From: Microbacteriaceae bacterium PS02343
GTDB lineage: Bacteria; Actinomycetota; Actinomycetes; Actinomycetales; Microbacteriaceae
Length of the DNA stretch: 46,878 bases
Direction: 5' to 3'
NCBI GenBank assembly: GCA_029959365.1
Contig: JASCOA010000012.1
Span: 1 to 46,878, forward strand
The translations under genes and the position numbers were made by a program. Of this stretch, positions 34,675 through 43,502 are shown piece by piece (the first letter of the stretch is position 1; each line of letters opens with the position of its first letter). The notes below the pieces were generated by a model, which ran no database searches, was not told the DNA's origin, and worked only from the letters and a program-made list of their open reading frames with translations.

Positions 34675-36476
34675 GCCTGCAGGGAGTCCAGGGCGAGGAG
34701 CGCGACCACTACACGCGCGAGGAGAGCCGCCGCATCCGCCGCCGCTCGCTCGTGCTGCTCGGCTCGCTCGTGCGACCGCTCAAGCGGCGCATCGCGCAGG
34801 CCGTCGTGCTCATCCTCGTCGCCACAGTTGCGCAGGTCGCCGGCCCGTCGCTCATCGCCTACGGCATCAACCAGGGCGTCGAGGCGCTGAGCGGCGGCGA
34901 CGCCCTGCCGATCGCCGGCACCGTCGCGCTGTTCATCGCCGCCGCGATCACCGGCGCGGTGCTCACCGCCTGGTACGTGCGCGTCGCCGCGCGGATCAGC
35001 CAGGCGATCATGCTCGAGCTGCGCACCCGCATGTTCCGGCACACGCAGCAGCTGAGCCTCGAGTTCCACGAGAGCTACACCTCGGGCCGCATCATCTCGC
35101 GGCAGACCAGCGACCTCGACGCCATCCGCGAGCTGCTCGACTCCGGCCTCAACCAGCTGACGACGGGCCTGCTGTACATGGGCTTCACCGGCGCCGCGCT
35201 CGTGCTGCTCGATCCGCTGAGCGGTCTGATGCTGGCCTGCTCGCTGATCCCGCTGGCGATCCTCACCCGGTGGTTCCAGGTGCGCTCGCAGCGCCTCTTC
35301 CGCAAGTCGCGGGTGATCAGCGCCCGGCTCATCGTGCGCTTCGTCGAGACCATGACGGGCATTCGCGCCGTCAAGGCCTTCCGAGCGGAGGAGCGCAACG
35401 AGGCCCGCTACGCCGAGAACGTCGAGGACTACCGCGACATCAACCTGCGCTCGATCCGGCTCTTCGGCGTCTACGAGCCGGTGCTCGTGCTGATCGGCAA
35501 CGTCACGATGGCGGCCGTGCTCGTCGTCGGCGCGCTGCGCACGCTCGACGGCTCCTTCGAGATCGGGCTGCTGCTGGGCGCCGTGCTCTACGTGCGCAAC
35601 TTCTTCGGGCCGATGCACGACATGGCGATGTTCTACAACGCCTACCAGGGCGCCGCGGCCGCGCTGGAGAAGATCTCCGGGGTGCTCGAGGAGCGCCCCA
35701 GCGTGCCGGAGCCGACCGCCCCGCATCCGCTGCCCGCAGCCCGCGGCGAGCTCGTCTTCGACCGGGTGCGCTTCGCCTACCGCGAGGACCGCGTGATCCT
35801 GCCCGAGTTCGATCTGCGCATCCCCGCCGGTCGTACGCTCGCGCTCGTCGGCACCACCGGCGCCGGCAAGTCGACCCTCGCCAAGCTCGTGGCGCGCTTC
35901 TACGACCCTAACGACGGGAGGCTGACCCTCGACGGCGTCGACCTGCGCGAGCTCTCGAGCGCCGACCTGCGCCGCGCGATCGTCATGGTCACCCAGGAGG
36001 CCTACCTGTTCAGCGGCTCGGTGGCGCAGAACATCGAGCTCGGCAAGCCGACCGCCACCCGCGAGGAGGTCGTCGCCGCCGCGCGCGCGGTGGGGGCGCA
36101 CGAGTTCATCACCTCGCTGCCCGACGGCTACGACACCGACGTGTCCAAGCGCGGCGGCCGGGTCTCGGCGGGCCAGCGGCAGCTGATCTCCTTCGCGCGG
36201 GCATTCCTCGCGAACCCCGCGGTGCTCATCCTCGACGAGGCCACCGCGCAGCTCGACATCCCCAGCGAGCGCCTCGTGCAGCAGGGCCTGCAGACCCTGC
36301 TCGCCGACCGCACGGCGATCATCATCGCCCACCGCCTCTCGACGGTGGCGATCGCCGACCGCGTGCTCGTCATGGAGCACGGGCGCATCGTGGAGGACGG
36401 CTCGCCCGAGGAGCTGACCGCTGGCACGGGCCGCTTCGCCAAGCTGCACGCGGCCTGGCGCGACTCCCTGGTGTAG
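34671..36476 (+). CDS. ABC exporter half-transporter (catalytic subunit)
   Basis: This 601-residue partner of the preceding gene has an exporter membrane domain (about residues 35-340) and a nucleotide-binding domain with Walker [10 protein letters not shown] (about 394-402), signature [15 protein letters not shown] and Walker [12 protein letters not shown] with the catalytic Glu523 intact. The signature carries S-A-G-Q in place of S-G-G-Q, common in this exporter branch. The frame is open far upstream; the GTG at 34671 overlapping the previous stop is chosen. The pair most likely forms a heterodimer with one active and one degenerate ATP site. Confidence 0.9.
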   Translation: MSLQGVQGEERDHYTREESRRIRRRSLVLLGSLVRPLKRRIAQAVVLILVATVAQVAGPSLIAYGINQGVEALSGGDALPIAGTVALFIAAAITGAVLTAWYVRVAARISQAIMLELRTRMFRHTQQLSLEFHESYTSGRIISRQTSDLDAIRELLDSGLNQLTTGLLYMGFTGAALVLLDPLSGLMLACSLIPLAILTRWFQVRSQRLFRKSRVISARLIVRFVETMTGIRAVKAFRAEERNEARYAENVEDYRDINLRSIRLFGVYEPVLVLIGNVTMAAVLVVGALRTLDGSFEIGLLLGAVLYVRNFFGPMHDMAMFYNAYQGAAAALEKISGVLEERPSVPEPTAPHPLPAARGELVFDRVRFAYREDRVILPEFDLRIPAGRTLALVGTTGAGKSTLAKLVARFYDPNDGRLTLDGVDLRELSSADLRRAIVMVTQEAYLFSGSVAQNIELGKPTATREEVVAAARAVGAHEFITSLPDGYDTDVSKRGGRVSAGQRQLISFARAFLANPAVLILDEATAQLDIPSERLVQQGLQTLLADRTAIIIAHRLSTVAIADRVLVMEHGRIVEDGSPEELTAGTGRFAKLHAAWRDSLV

Positions 36477-36490
36477 AGCGGAGGCCGGGC

Positions 36491-36904
36491 TCAGGCCTCC
36501 GGGGTCCAGCGGGCTCGGCGGTGGTCGACGCGGTAGCCGGCGAGCGTGCCGGCCTCGGCGAGCGGGGTGCCCTCGGCCACGTAGTGAGGGCGAGCGGCCT
36601 CCTCGTGGCCGAGCGGCGGATGCCCGCCCGAGCGGATGACCCGCCACCACGGCAGCGTGCCGCCGGAGTGCGCCATCACCTGTCCGACCATGCGCGAGGC
36701 GCGCGAGCCGAGCTCCGCCGCGACCTCGCCGTAGGTCATCGTGCGACCCGGCGGGATCTCGGCCACGAGCTCGTGCACGCGCCCGGCGAAGTCCTCGGGG
36801 TCGACCGGCTGCTGCTCGTCGAGCGGGCCGCTGTCGGGCGAAGGAGCGGGGCGAGCGGATGCGCGCTGCTGCGCGCCACCGGCGGCGGCGGTCCGGTCGC
36901 GCAT
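36491..36904 (-). CDS. Alkyltransferase-like protein (MGMT family, no active-site Cys)
   Basis: This 137-residue protein has the DNA-binding MGMT fold: [37 protein letters not shown] and [13 protein letters not shown]. The methyl-acceptor motif P-C-H-R of true alkyltransferases is replaced by P-W-W-R, which defines alkyltransferase-like (ATL) proteins. ATLs flip and bind O6-alkylguanine and hand lesions to nucleotide excision repair. The first 35 residues are a low-complexity extension. The start overlaps the GNAT stop by one base (TGATG). Confidence 0.85.
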   Translation of the reverse strand: MRDRTAAAGGAQQRASARPAPSPDSGPLDEQQPVDPEDFAGRVHELVAEIPPGRTMTYGEVAAELGSRASRMVGQVMAHSGGTLPWWRVIRSGGHPPLGHEEAARPHYVAEGTPLAEAGTLAGYRVDHRRARWTPEA

Positions 36905-37356
36905 CACAGCTCGAGCGCGCCGATCACTTCCCCGTACGACGTCTCGCCGATGGGGATGAACCCGACCGAGAGGAAGAAGCGCTCGGGGCCGTCGTCGCCG
37001 CCGTCCCAGATGACGGTCAGGCGGTGGAATCCGCGCTGGCGGGCCTCCTCGGCGAGGGCGTGGGCGGCGAAGGTGCCGATGCCGCTCTGCTGTGCGTCGC
37101 CGTCGACGTTGATGCGCCACAGCACGCTGCGGAACTCCTCCTTCGGGTGCTCCGGGTCGAAGTTGCCCATGATGTAGCCGACGACCTTGTCGCCGTCGAC
37201 GACGACGCGCGGCCACGAGGTCGCGGGGTCGAGGAGCGGCTCGGCGATCGAGTACGAGACGGGCGCGATGTACTGCTCCTGACCCGGGCGCAGCGCGAGG
37301 CTGTGCGCGGCGGCGATCGTCGCGGCGGAGAGGGGCTCGAGGCGCAGGTCGGACAT
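36904..37356 (-). CDS. GNAT family N-acetyltransferase
   Basis: This 150-residue enzyme has the GNAT fold with the acetyl-CoA motif region [25 protein letters not shown] at about 80-105, where Q-x-x-G-I-G-x-F forms the pyrophosphate loop, and C-terminal [15 protein letters not shown]. It resembles diamine/spermidine acetyltransferases of the PaiA/BltD type, but the acceptor cannot be fixed. The ATG lies 6 bases after a TAGCCT -10, so the mRNA is probably leaderless and carries the ATL gene too. Confidence 0.85.
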   Translation of the reverse strand: MSDLRLEPLSAATIAAAHSLALRPGQEQYIAPVSYSIAEPLLDPATSWPRVVVDGDKVVGYIMGNFDPEHPKEEFRSVLWRINVDGDAQQSGIGTFAAHALAEEARQRGFHRLTVIWDGGDDGPERFFLSVGFIPIGETSYGEVIGALEL

Positions 37357-37362
37357 GAGCGA

Positions 37363-37368
37363 AGGCTA
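37363..37368 (-). promoter_or_regulatory. -10 element TAGCCT, leaderless start of the GNAT gene
   Basis: Read on the minus strand, TAGCCT is followed by six bases and the ATG at 37356. Confidence 0.45.
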
Positions 37369-37427
37369 GTGCTCGGGGCTGCGAGCGACCATGGATCTCT
37401 CGACATCGAGACATCTCCGGCGGCGGG

Positions 37428-37433
37428 TAGGGT
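37428..37433 (+). promoter_or_regulatory. -10 element TAGGGT for icd
   Basis: TAGGGT lies 46 bases before the icd start and matches TANNNT; a -35 is not clear. A perfect AGGAGG (37470-37475) follows just before the GTG start. Confidence 0.45.
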
Positions 37434-37479
37434 GGTCCCCGGTGCCCATCGGCGGGTATCCCGAGACACAGGAGGTTCC

Positions 37480-38697
37480 GTGGCCAAGATCAAGGTAGAA
37501 GGCACCGTCGTCGAGCTCGACGGCGACGAGATGACCCGCATCATCTGGCAGTTCATCAAGGACCGCCTCATCCACCCCTACCTCGACCTCACGCTCGAGT
37601 ACTACGACCTCGGCATCGAGCACCGCGACGCGACCGACGACCAGGTCACGATCGACGCCGCCGAGGCGATCAAGAAGCACGGCGTCGGCGTCAAGTGCGC
37701 CACGATCACGCCCGACGAGGACCGCGTCGTGGAGTTCGGCCTCAAGAAGATGTGGCGCTCGCCCAACGGCACGATCCGCAACATCCTCGGCGGCGTCATC
37801 TTCCGCGAGCCGATCATCATCAGCAACATCCCGCGGCTGGTGCCGGGCTGGAACAAGCCGATCATCGTCGGCCGTCACGCCTTCGGCGACCAGTACCGCG
37901 CCACCGACTTCGTCTTCGACCGCCCCGGCACGCTCACGCTGAGCTTCCAGCCGAAGGACGGCACGGAGGCGCAGAGCTTCGAGGTCTTCCAGGCCCCGGG
38001 CGGCGGCGTCGCGCTGGCGATGTACAACCTCGACGACTCGATCCGCGACTTCGCGCGGGCCAGCATGAACTACGGCCTCGCGCGCAACTACCCGGTCTAC
38101 CTCTCGACCAAGAACACGATCCTGAAGGCCTACGACGGCCGCTTCAAGGACCTGTTCCAGGAGGTCTTCGACGCCGAGTTCGCCGAGCAGTTCGAGGCGG
38201 CCGGCCTCACCTACGAGCACCGCCTCATCGACGACATGGTCGCGAGCGCGCTCAAGTGGGAGGGCGGCTACGTCTGGGCCACGAAGAACTACGACGGCGA
38301 CGTGCAGTCGGACACCGTCGCGCAGGGCTTCGGCTCGCTCGGCCTCATGACGAGCGTGCTCTCGACCCCCGACGGCAAGGTCGTCGAGGCCGAGGCGGCG
38401 CACGGCACGGTCACGCGCCACTACCGCCAGCACCAGGCGGGCAAGCCCACGTCGACGAACCCGATCGCCTCGATCTACGCGTGGACGCGCGGCCTGATCC
38501 ACCGCGGCAAGCTCGACGGCAACCAGGAGCTCATCGACTTCGCCAACACCCTCGAGGACGTCGTCATCAAGACGGTCGAGAGCGGCAAGATGACGAAGGA
38601 CCTCGCAGTGCTGGTCGGCCCCGAGCAGGCCTTCCTCACCACCGAGGACTTCCTCGCGGCCCTCGACGAGAACCTCTCGGCGCGACTGGCGGCGTAG
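37480..38697 (+). CDS. NADP-dependent isocitrate dehydrogenase
   Basis: This 405-residue enzyme oxidises isocitrate to 2-oxoglutarate. It belongs to the homodimeric, eukaryote-like subfamily: [17 protein letters not shown] at the N-terminus, the substrate-binding [25 protein letters not shown], and [16 protein letters not shown] near residues 305-320, in which the His/Arg pair fits NADP use. The GTG at 37480 gives the canonical MAKIKV start and has AGGAGG four bases upstream; the frame is open further up but non-homologous. Strong hairpins follow. Confidence 0.95.
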   Translation: MAKIKVEGTVVELDGDEMTRIIWQFIKDRLIHPYLDLTLEYYDLGIEHRDATDDQVTIDAAEAIKKHGVGVKCATITPDEDRVVEFGLKKMWRSPNGTIRNILGGVIFREPIIISNIPRLVPGWNKPIIVGRHAFGDQYRATDFVFDRPGTLTLSFQPKDGTEAQSFEVFQAPGGGVALAMYNLDDSIRDFARASMNYGLARNYPVYLSTKNTILKAYDGRFKDLFQEVFDAEFAEQFEAAGLTYEHRLIDDMVASALKWEGGYVWATKNYDGDVQSDTVAQGFGSLGLMTSVLSTPDGKVVEAEAAHGTVTRHYRQHQAGKPTSTNPIASIYAWTRGLIHRGKLDGNQELIDFANTLEDVVIKTVESGKMTKDLAVLVGPEQAFLTTEDFLAALDENLSARLAA

Positions 38698-38725
38698 CCC
38701 TCCTCGAACGGATGGCCGATCGAAG

Positions 38726-38760
38726 CGGATGGCCCGGTGCGGATCGCACCGGGCCATCCG
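38726..38760 (+). terminator. Terminator hairpin after icd
   Basis: A perfect 16-bp stem (38726-38741 with 38745-38760) closes on a GAT loop, 28 bases after the icd stop. Confidence 0.85.
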
Positions 38761-38787
38761 TCGTTCCCGGATCCTCACGGGACGGCC

Positions 38788-38821
38788 AGCGGATGCGGTG
38801 CTCTCGCACCGCGCATCCGCT
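38788..38821. repeat. Second hairpin between icd and the subtilase gene
   Basis: AGCGGATGCG-GTGC (38788-38801) pairs with GCAC-CGCGCATCCGCT (38806-38821) around a TCTC loop, with a two-base bulge. The arms are head-to-head copies of the recurrent GCGGATGCG motif. It may be an accessory terminator. Confidence 0.6.
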
Positions 38822-38889
38822 CGGCGAAGATTTACGACCTCGAAACACGCTTCCTCACAGAACCCCCCGAAGAGGGGGTGAATCTCCTC

Positions 38890-38895
38890 TAGGGT
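38890..38895 (+). promoter_or_regulatory. Possible -10 (TAGGGT) of the subtilase gene
   Basis: TAGGGT lies about 84 bases before the GTG at 38980 in a stretch with unusually many A and T residues for this window (38825-38900). A CCCCC-GAAGA-GGGGG mini-hairpin (38863-38878) sits where a regulator or -35 might be. Confidence 0.4.
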
Positions 38896-38979
38896 GATGG
38901 CAGCAGACCCGACTGCTTCAGCAACCGGGCCCGGCCGCGAACCCGCCGGACCCGTGAGTCATCGAGGAAGAGGACGCAC

Positions 38980-41900
38980 GTGAGAGCACTCCGCGGGCAC
39001 AGCCCGTCGCACCAACCCTCCCGCCTGCTGGCCGTCGCGCTCGGCGCGGCGCTGGTCGCCGGTTCCCTGGCCGCCGGGGGAGCCGCCACGGCGGCACCGT
39101 CGCCGAGCATCCCGATCACGAGCTTCGAGCCGGGCCGCTACATCGTGCAGCTCGCCGATGAGGCAGCCTCGACCTACGAGGGCGGTACGCAGCAGCTGCA
39201 GCGCACGGCCCCCGAGGGCGGCGCCCAGCTCGACGCCGAGTCGGCCGAGGTCGAGGCGTACAGCGCCCACCTCGAGCAGGCGCAGGGCGACGCGGCCGCC
39301 GAGGTCGGCGCCGAGGTCATCTACAACTACACGCTCGCCTTCAACGGCTTCGCGGCCGACCTCAGCGCCGAGCAGGCCGCCGAGCTCGCCGCCCGCAAGG
39401 ACGTCGTCGCGGTCGTGCCGAACGAGCTCAAGCAGATCCAGGCGACGCCCGAGTACGGCACCGAGTTCCTCGGCCTCGACGGCGAGGGCGGGGTCTGGGA
39501 GCAGCTCGGCGGCGCCGAGAGCGTGGGCGAGGGCGTCGTGGTCGGCATCCTCGACACCGGCGTCGCGCCGGAGAACCCGTCGTTCGCCGGCGAGCCGCTC
39601 GGCACCGCGGCCGGCGCCGAGCCCTACCTCGACGGCGACGCGATCACCTTCGCCAAGGGCGACGGGCAGACCTTCACCGGCGTCTGCGAGACCGGCCCCG
39701 GCTTCGGCGCGGACGACTGCTCGACCAAGATCGTGGGGGCCCGCTCCTACGTCGACGGCTTCGGCGCCGATCGCATCGGCGGCGAGGACGTGGGCGAGTA
39801 CGAGTCGCCGCGCGACGGCGACGGCCACGGATCGCACACCGGCGGTACCGCGGTGGGCAACCACCAGGTGACCCCGACCGTGCTCGGCCGCGAGTTCCCG
39901 GCCATCTCGGGCGTGGCCCCGGCCGCGAAGATCGCGGCCTACAAGGTCTGCTGGTCCGGTCCGGACCCCGTCGGCCCCGCCGCCGCCGGCTGCGCCCCCG
40001 CCGCCCTGCTGGCCGCCATCAACCAGGCGGTCGCCGACGGCGTCGACGTGATCAACTACTCGATCGGCGGCGGCGCGGCGGACACCACGGTCTCGCCGAC
40101 CGACCAGGCCTTCCTCGGCGCGGCCGCCGCGGGCGTCTTCGTCGCCGCATCCGCCGGCAACAGCGGACCGGGCGCTTCCACCCTCGACAACGCCTCGCCG
40201 TGGATCACCACGGTCGCCGCGTCGACCATCCCGAACTACGAGGCCACGGCCACCCTCGGCGACGGCCAGGCCTTCGCCGGCGCCTCCATCTCGGTGGCCG
40301 AGAGCGCACCCGTCGAGGCGCCGCTCGTGCTCGCGACCGACGCGGTCGCGAACGGTCAGACGGCCGAGGACGCCGAGATCTGCGCCCCCGACAGCCTCGA
40401 CGCCGCGGCGGTCGAGGGCTCGATCGTGGTCTGCCTCCGCGGTGTGACCGACCGGGTCTCCAAGTCGGCCGAGGTCGCCGCGAAGGGCGGCGTCGGCGTG
40501 CTGCTGGTCAACCCGACCCCGAGCTCGCTCGACAACGACGCCCACTCGGTGCCGACCGTGCACGTGGACGCGGATGCGCTCGAGGCGATCACCGCGTACG
40601 CCGCCACCGAGGGCGCCACCGTCACCCTCGCGGCCGGCAACAGCACCGGCGTCGAGTTCGCCACGCCGCAGGTCGCCGGCTTCTCCTCGCGGGGACCGGT
40701 CGAGGCCGACGGCAGCGACATCCTCAAGCCCGACGTGATCGCGCCGGGCGTGGGCATCCTCGCTCCGACCAACAACCCCGAGGACGGGGACCCGACATGG
40801 GCGTTCCTCTCGGGCACCTCGATGTCGTCGCCGCACGTCGCCGGCCTCGCCGCGCTCTACCTGGGCGAGCGCCCGAACGCGACCCCGGCCGAGGTCAAGT
40901 CGGCGCTCATGACCACCGCCTACGACACGGTGGGCTCGGACGGCGCCGCCGTGAACGACCCCTTCGCGCAGGGCGCGGGCCACGCCGACCCGACCCGGTT
41001 CTTCGAGCCTGGCCTGCTCTACCTCAACGGCACGGACGACTGGTACTCGTACATCCAGGGCATCGGCTACGACGTCGGCGCCGAGCCGATCGACGCGAGC
41101 GACCTGAACCTGGCCTCGATCGCCATCGGCGAGCTGACCGGCGCCGAGACCGTCACCCGCACGGTGACCTCGACGCAGGCCGGCACCTTCGAGGCCTCGG
41201 TCGACATCCCGGGCGTCGATGCGGTCGTCGAGCCCTCGACGCTGAGCTTCGGCTCGGCGGGCGAGACGGCCGAGTTCACGGTGACCTTCGCGAACGCCGG
41301 CGCTCCGCTCGACGAGTTCGCGACCGGTTCGCTCACCTGGACCAGCGGCGAGACCACCGTGCGATCCCCGCTCGCGATCCGACCGGTCACCCTCGTGGCG
41401 CCGGACGAGGTCACGGGCGAGGGCGTGGACGGATCGGTCGACGTCGAGATCACGCCGGGCGGCGACGGCGACATCGCGCTGACGACCACCGGCCTCGCGC
41501 GCGGCGACCTGCAGCCGGATGCGACCGACCCCGCGTCGGAGCACTCCGGCGCCGGTCTGCCCGGTGACGAGTCCACCTGGGAGGTGGAGGTGCCCGAAGG
41601 CGCCGAGTTCGCCCGATTCGACCTCGCCTCTACCGAGCAGGCCGCTGACCTCGATCTGGTCGTCTACCTGCTCGACGGTCCGGGCGGCGCGCCCGTCGCC
41701 GGCTGGCAGTCGGCCACCGCCTCCGCGGACGAGCGCGTCGACCTGCCCGCACCGGAGGCGGGCACCTACCGGGTGACTGCATCCGTCTTCTCGGTGGTCA
41801 CCGCGGGGCAGCCGGTCGCCTTCGACGTCACGACCACGTCGATCGTGCCGGGAGCCGGCGCCGCCGAGCTCGCGCTCGACCCCTCCGTGCTCTCCGGCAG

Positions 41901-42597
41901 CACCGGAGTGCCGACGGGCTACACGGCGAGCTGGGCGGGCCTCGATCCCGAGAGCGACTACCTCGGGCTCGTGCGCTACGGCGAGACCGGGGTCTCGACC
42001 GCGGTGACCGTCGAGACCGGCGAGGCCGTCGAACCGGAGCCCGTCGCTCCGGTCGCGATCGAGCCGCCGACCGTCACCGGCACGCCGAAGGTCGGCGAGC
42101 GGCTCACCGCGGCGCCGGGCGCCTGGGACGTCGAGGGCCTGACCTACGCCTACCAGTGGCTCGCCGACGGCGAGCCGATCCCGGGCGCGACCGGCGAGCG
42201 CTTCCGGCTGACGGACGCGCAGCAGGGCTCGGCGGTCTCGGTGCGGGTCACCGCCAGCGCCGAGGGTCTGCCCGACGGCAGCGCCGATTCCGAGGCGGTG
42301 ACCGTGCTCCACACGTCCACGCTGAAGGTCTCGGTGCAGCCGCAGCTCGTGCTCGGCAACCGCGCGGTGACGGTCACCGTGCGCGCGGACAGCTTGGCCG
42401 AGGCCGCGCCGACCGGAACCGCCACCGTGCGCTTGGGCGGCAGCAGCTACGACGTCGAGCTCGTCGACGGCGTCGGCTCGGTGCGCATCGACAAGCCGGC
42501 CCGCGGGCTGCACATCGTCACGGCGTCCTACGCCGGCGACGAGGTCACTGCGGCGGCGAAGGACGCGCGCAGCTGGGTGCTGGTCATCCGATTCTGA
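38980..42597 (+). CDS. Secreted S8-family subtilisin-like serine peptidase with PA and Ig-like domains
   Basis: This 1205-residue exported protease has a signal peptide (to about residue 39), an I9-type propeptide (YIVQLADE to NGFAADLSAEQAAELA) and a subtilase domain with Asp192 (GILDTGV), His283 (GHGSHT), oxyanion Asn394 (AGNSGP) and Ser614 (SGTSMSSPH). A PA domain is inserted between Asn and Ser, and an Fn3-like domain follows at about 700-810, the plant cucumisin-type order. Further on come a prepeptidase-like beta domain (about 850-960), an Ig-like repeat (TPKVGERLTAAPGAWDVEGLTYAYQW) and a last Ig-like domain. No sortase signal or membrane anchor is visible, so it is probably released. 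The GTG start has a GAGGA site. Confidence 0.93.
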   Translation: MRALRGHSPSHQPSRLLAVALGAALVAGSLAAGGAATAAPSPSIPITSFEPGRYIVQLADEAASTYEGGTQQLQRTAPEGGAQLDAESAEVEAYSAHLEQAQGDAAAEVGAEVIYNYTLAFNGFAADLSAEQAAELAARKDVVAVVPNELKQIQATPEYGTEFLGLDGEGGVWEQLGGAESVGEGVVVGILDTGVAPENPSFAGEPLGTAAGAEPYLDGDAITFAKGDGQTFTGVCETGPGFGADDCSTKIVGARSYVDGFGADRIGGEDVGEYESPRDGDGHGSHTGGTAVGNHQVTPTVLGREFPAISGVAPAAKIAAYKVCWSGPDPVGPAAAGCAPAALLAAINQAVADGVDVINYSIGGGAADTTVSPTDQAFLGAAAAGVFVAASAGNSGPGASTLDNASPWITTVAASTIPNYEATATLGDGQAFAGASISVAESAPVEAPLVLATDAVANGQTAEDAEICAPDSLDAAAVEGSIVVCLRGVTDRVSKSAEVAAKGGVGVLLVNPTPSSLDNDAHSVPTVHVDADALEAITAYAATEGATVTLAAGNSTGVEFATPQVAGFSSRGPVEADGSDILKPDVIAPGVGILAPTNNPEDGDPTWAFLSGTSMSSPHVAGLAALYLGERPNATPAEVKSALMTTAYDTVGSDGAAVNDPFAQGAGHADPTRFFEPGLLYLNGTDDWYSYIQGIGYDVGAEPIDASDLNLASIAIGELTGAETVTRTVTSTQAGTFEASVDIPGVDAVVEPSTLSFGSAGETAEFTVTFANAGAPLDEFATGSLTWTSGETTVRSPLAIRPVTLVAPDEVTGEGVDGSVDVEITPGGDGDIALTTTGLARGDLQPDATDPASEHSGAGLPGDESTWEVEVPEGAEFARFDLASTEQAADLDLVVYLLDGPGGAPVAGWQSATASADERVDLPAPEAGTYRVTASVFSVVTAGQPVAFDVTTTSIVPGAGAAELALDPSVLSGSTGVPTGYTASWAGLDPESDYLGLVRYGETGVSTAVTVETGEAVEPEPVAPVAIEPPTVTGTPKVGERLTAAPGAWDVEGLTYAYQWLADGEPIPGATGERFRLTDAQQGSAVSVRVTASAEGLPDGSADSEAVTVLHTSTLKVSVQPQLVLGNRAVTVTVRADSLAEAAPTGTATVRLGGSSYDVELVDGVGSVRIDKPARGLHIVTASYAGDEVTAAAKDARSWVLVIRF

Positions 42598-42616
42598 TCC
42601 CGCTCCGTCCGACAGG

Positions 42617-42653
42617 ACGAGGCCCCCGGTTCATCATGAGCCGGGGGCCTCGT
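42617..42653 (+). terminator. Terminator hairpin after the subtilase gene
   Basis: An 18-bp stem (42617-42634 with 42636-42653, one T-G pair) with an essentially single-base apex is among the strongest hairpins in the window, 19 bases after the stop. Confidence 0.85.
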
Positions 42654-42694
42654 CGTGCCAGACTCGATCCCGTCGCCGAGGACGGAGGAGCCGC

Positions 42695-43477
42695 ATGGAG
42701 GTCGTGATCCTGCCCCACGCCGAGGCGATCGGCGCACTGGCTGCCCGCCTCGTCGCGGCCGAGCTGCGCCGGGCCGAGCGCCCGGTGCTCGGTCTCGCCA
42801 CCGGTTCCTCGCCCCTGGTGATCTACGCCGCCCTGCGCCGGTTGGTCGAGGCGGGGGATCTCGCACTCGCAGGAGTCCCCGGCTTCGCGCTCGACGAGTA
42901 CGTCGGACTACCGGCCGGTCACCCCGAGTCGTACGCCGAGGTGCTCCGCCGCGAGGTGGTCGAGCCGCTCTGCATGGACCCGGCCCTCGTGCGGGCACCG
43001 GACGGTGCCGCGGCCGACCTCGAGGTCGCGTGCGAGGCGTACGAGCAGGCGATCGCCGAGGCGGGCGGCATCACCGTGCAGATCCTCGGCATCGGCGAGA
43101 ACGGTCACATCGGCTTCAACGAGCCCACCTCGTCGCTCGCCTCGCGCACCCGCATCAAGACCCTCACCGCGGCGACCCGCGCCGCGAACGCCCGCTTCTT
43201 CCCGGACGGCGACGCGGTGCCGACCCACTGCCTCACCCAGGGGCTCGGCACGATCCTCGACGCCGGTGCGCTCGTGCTCGTCGCGCAGGGGGAGCGCAAG
43301 GCCGAGGCCGTGCGGCAGGCGGTGGAGGGGCCGCTGTCGAGCCGGTGGCCCGCATCCGCGCTGCAGCTGCACCGACGCGCCACCGTGATCGTCGACGAGG
43401 CCGCGGCGGGCCGCCTCGAGCTGGCGGACTACTACCGGGAGACCTTCGCCGCGAAGCCCGACTGGCAACGGGTCTGA
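42695..43477 (+). CDS. Glucosamine-6-phosphate deaminase
   Basis: This 260-residue enzyme converts glucosamine-6-phosphate to fructose-6-phosphate and ammonia. It has the phosphate loop LGLATGSSPLVIYAAL, FALDEYVGLPAGHPESY with the catalytic Asp, ILGIGENGHIGFNEP with the ring-opening His and Glu, and RTRIKTLT. A GGAGGAG site precedes the ATG. It converges with nagA, 25 bases apart, so the two pathway genes are on opposite strands and not one operon. Confidence 0.94.
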   Translation: MEVVILPHAEAIGALAARLVAAELRRAERPVLGLATGSSPLVIYAALRRLVEAGDLALAGVPGFALDEYVGLPAGHPESYAEVLRREVVEPLCMDPALVRAPDGAAADLEVACEAYEQAIAEAGGITVQILGIGENGHIGFNEPTSSLASRTRIKTLTAATRAANARFFPDGDAVPTHCLTQGLGTILDAGALVLVAQGERKAEAVRQAVEGPLSSRWPASALQLHRRATVIVDEAAAGRLELADYYRETFAAKPDWQRV

Positions 43478-43502
43478 GTCGGCATCGGACGACGGGCCGG
43501 CG

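Noticed and set aside
38959-42513. A 1184-codon open frame antisense to the subtilase gene
   Set aside because: It mirrors the third-position GC bias of the real gene, is rich in Arg/Gly/Val/Asp low-complexity sequence and has no recognisable domain.
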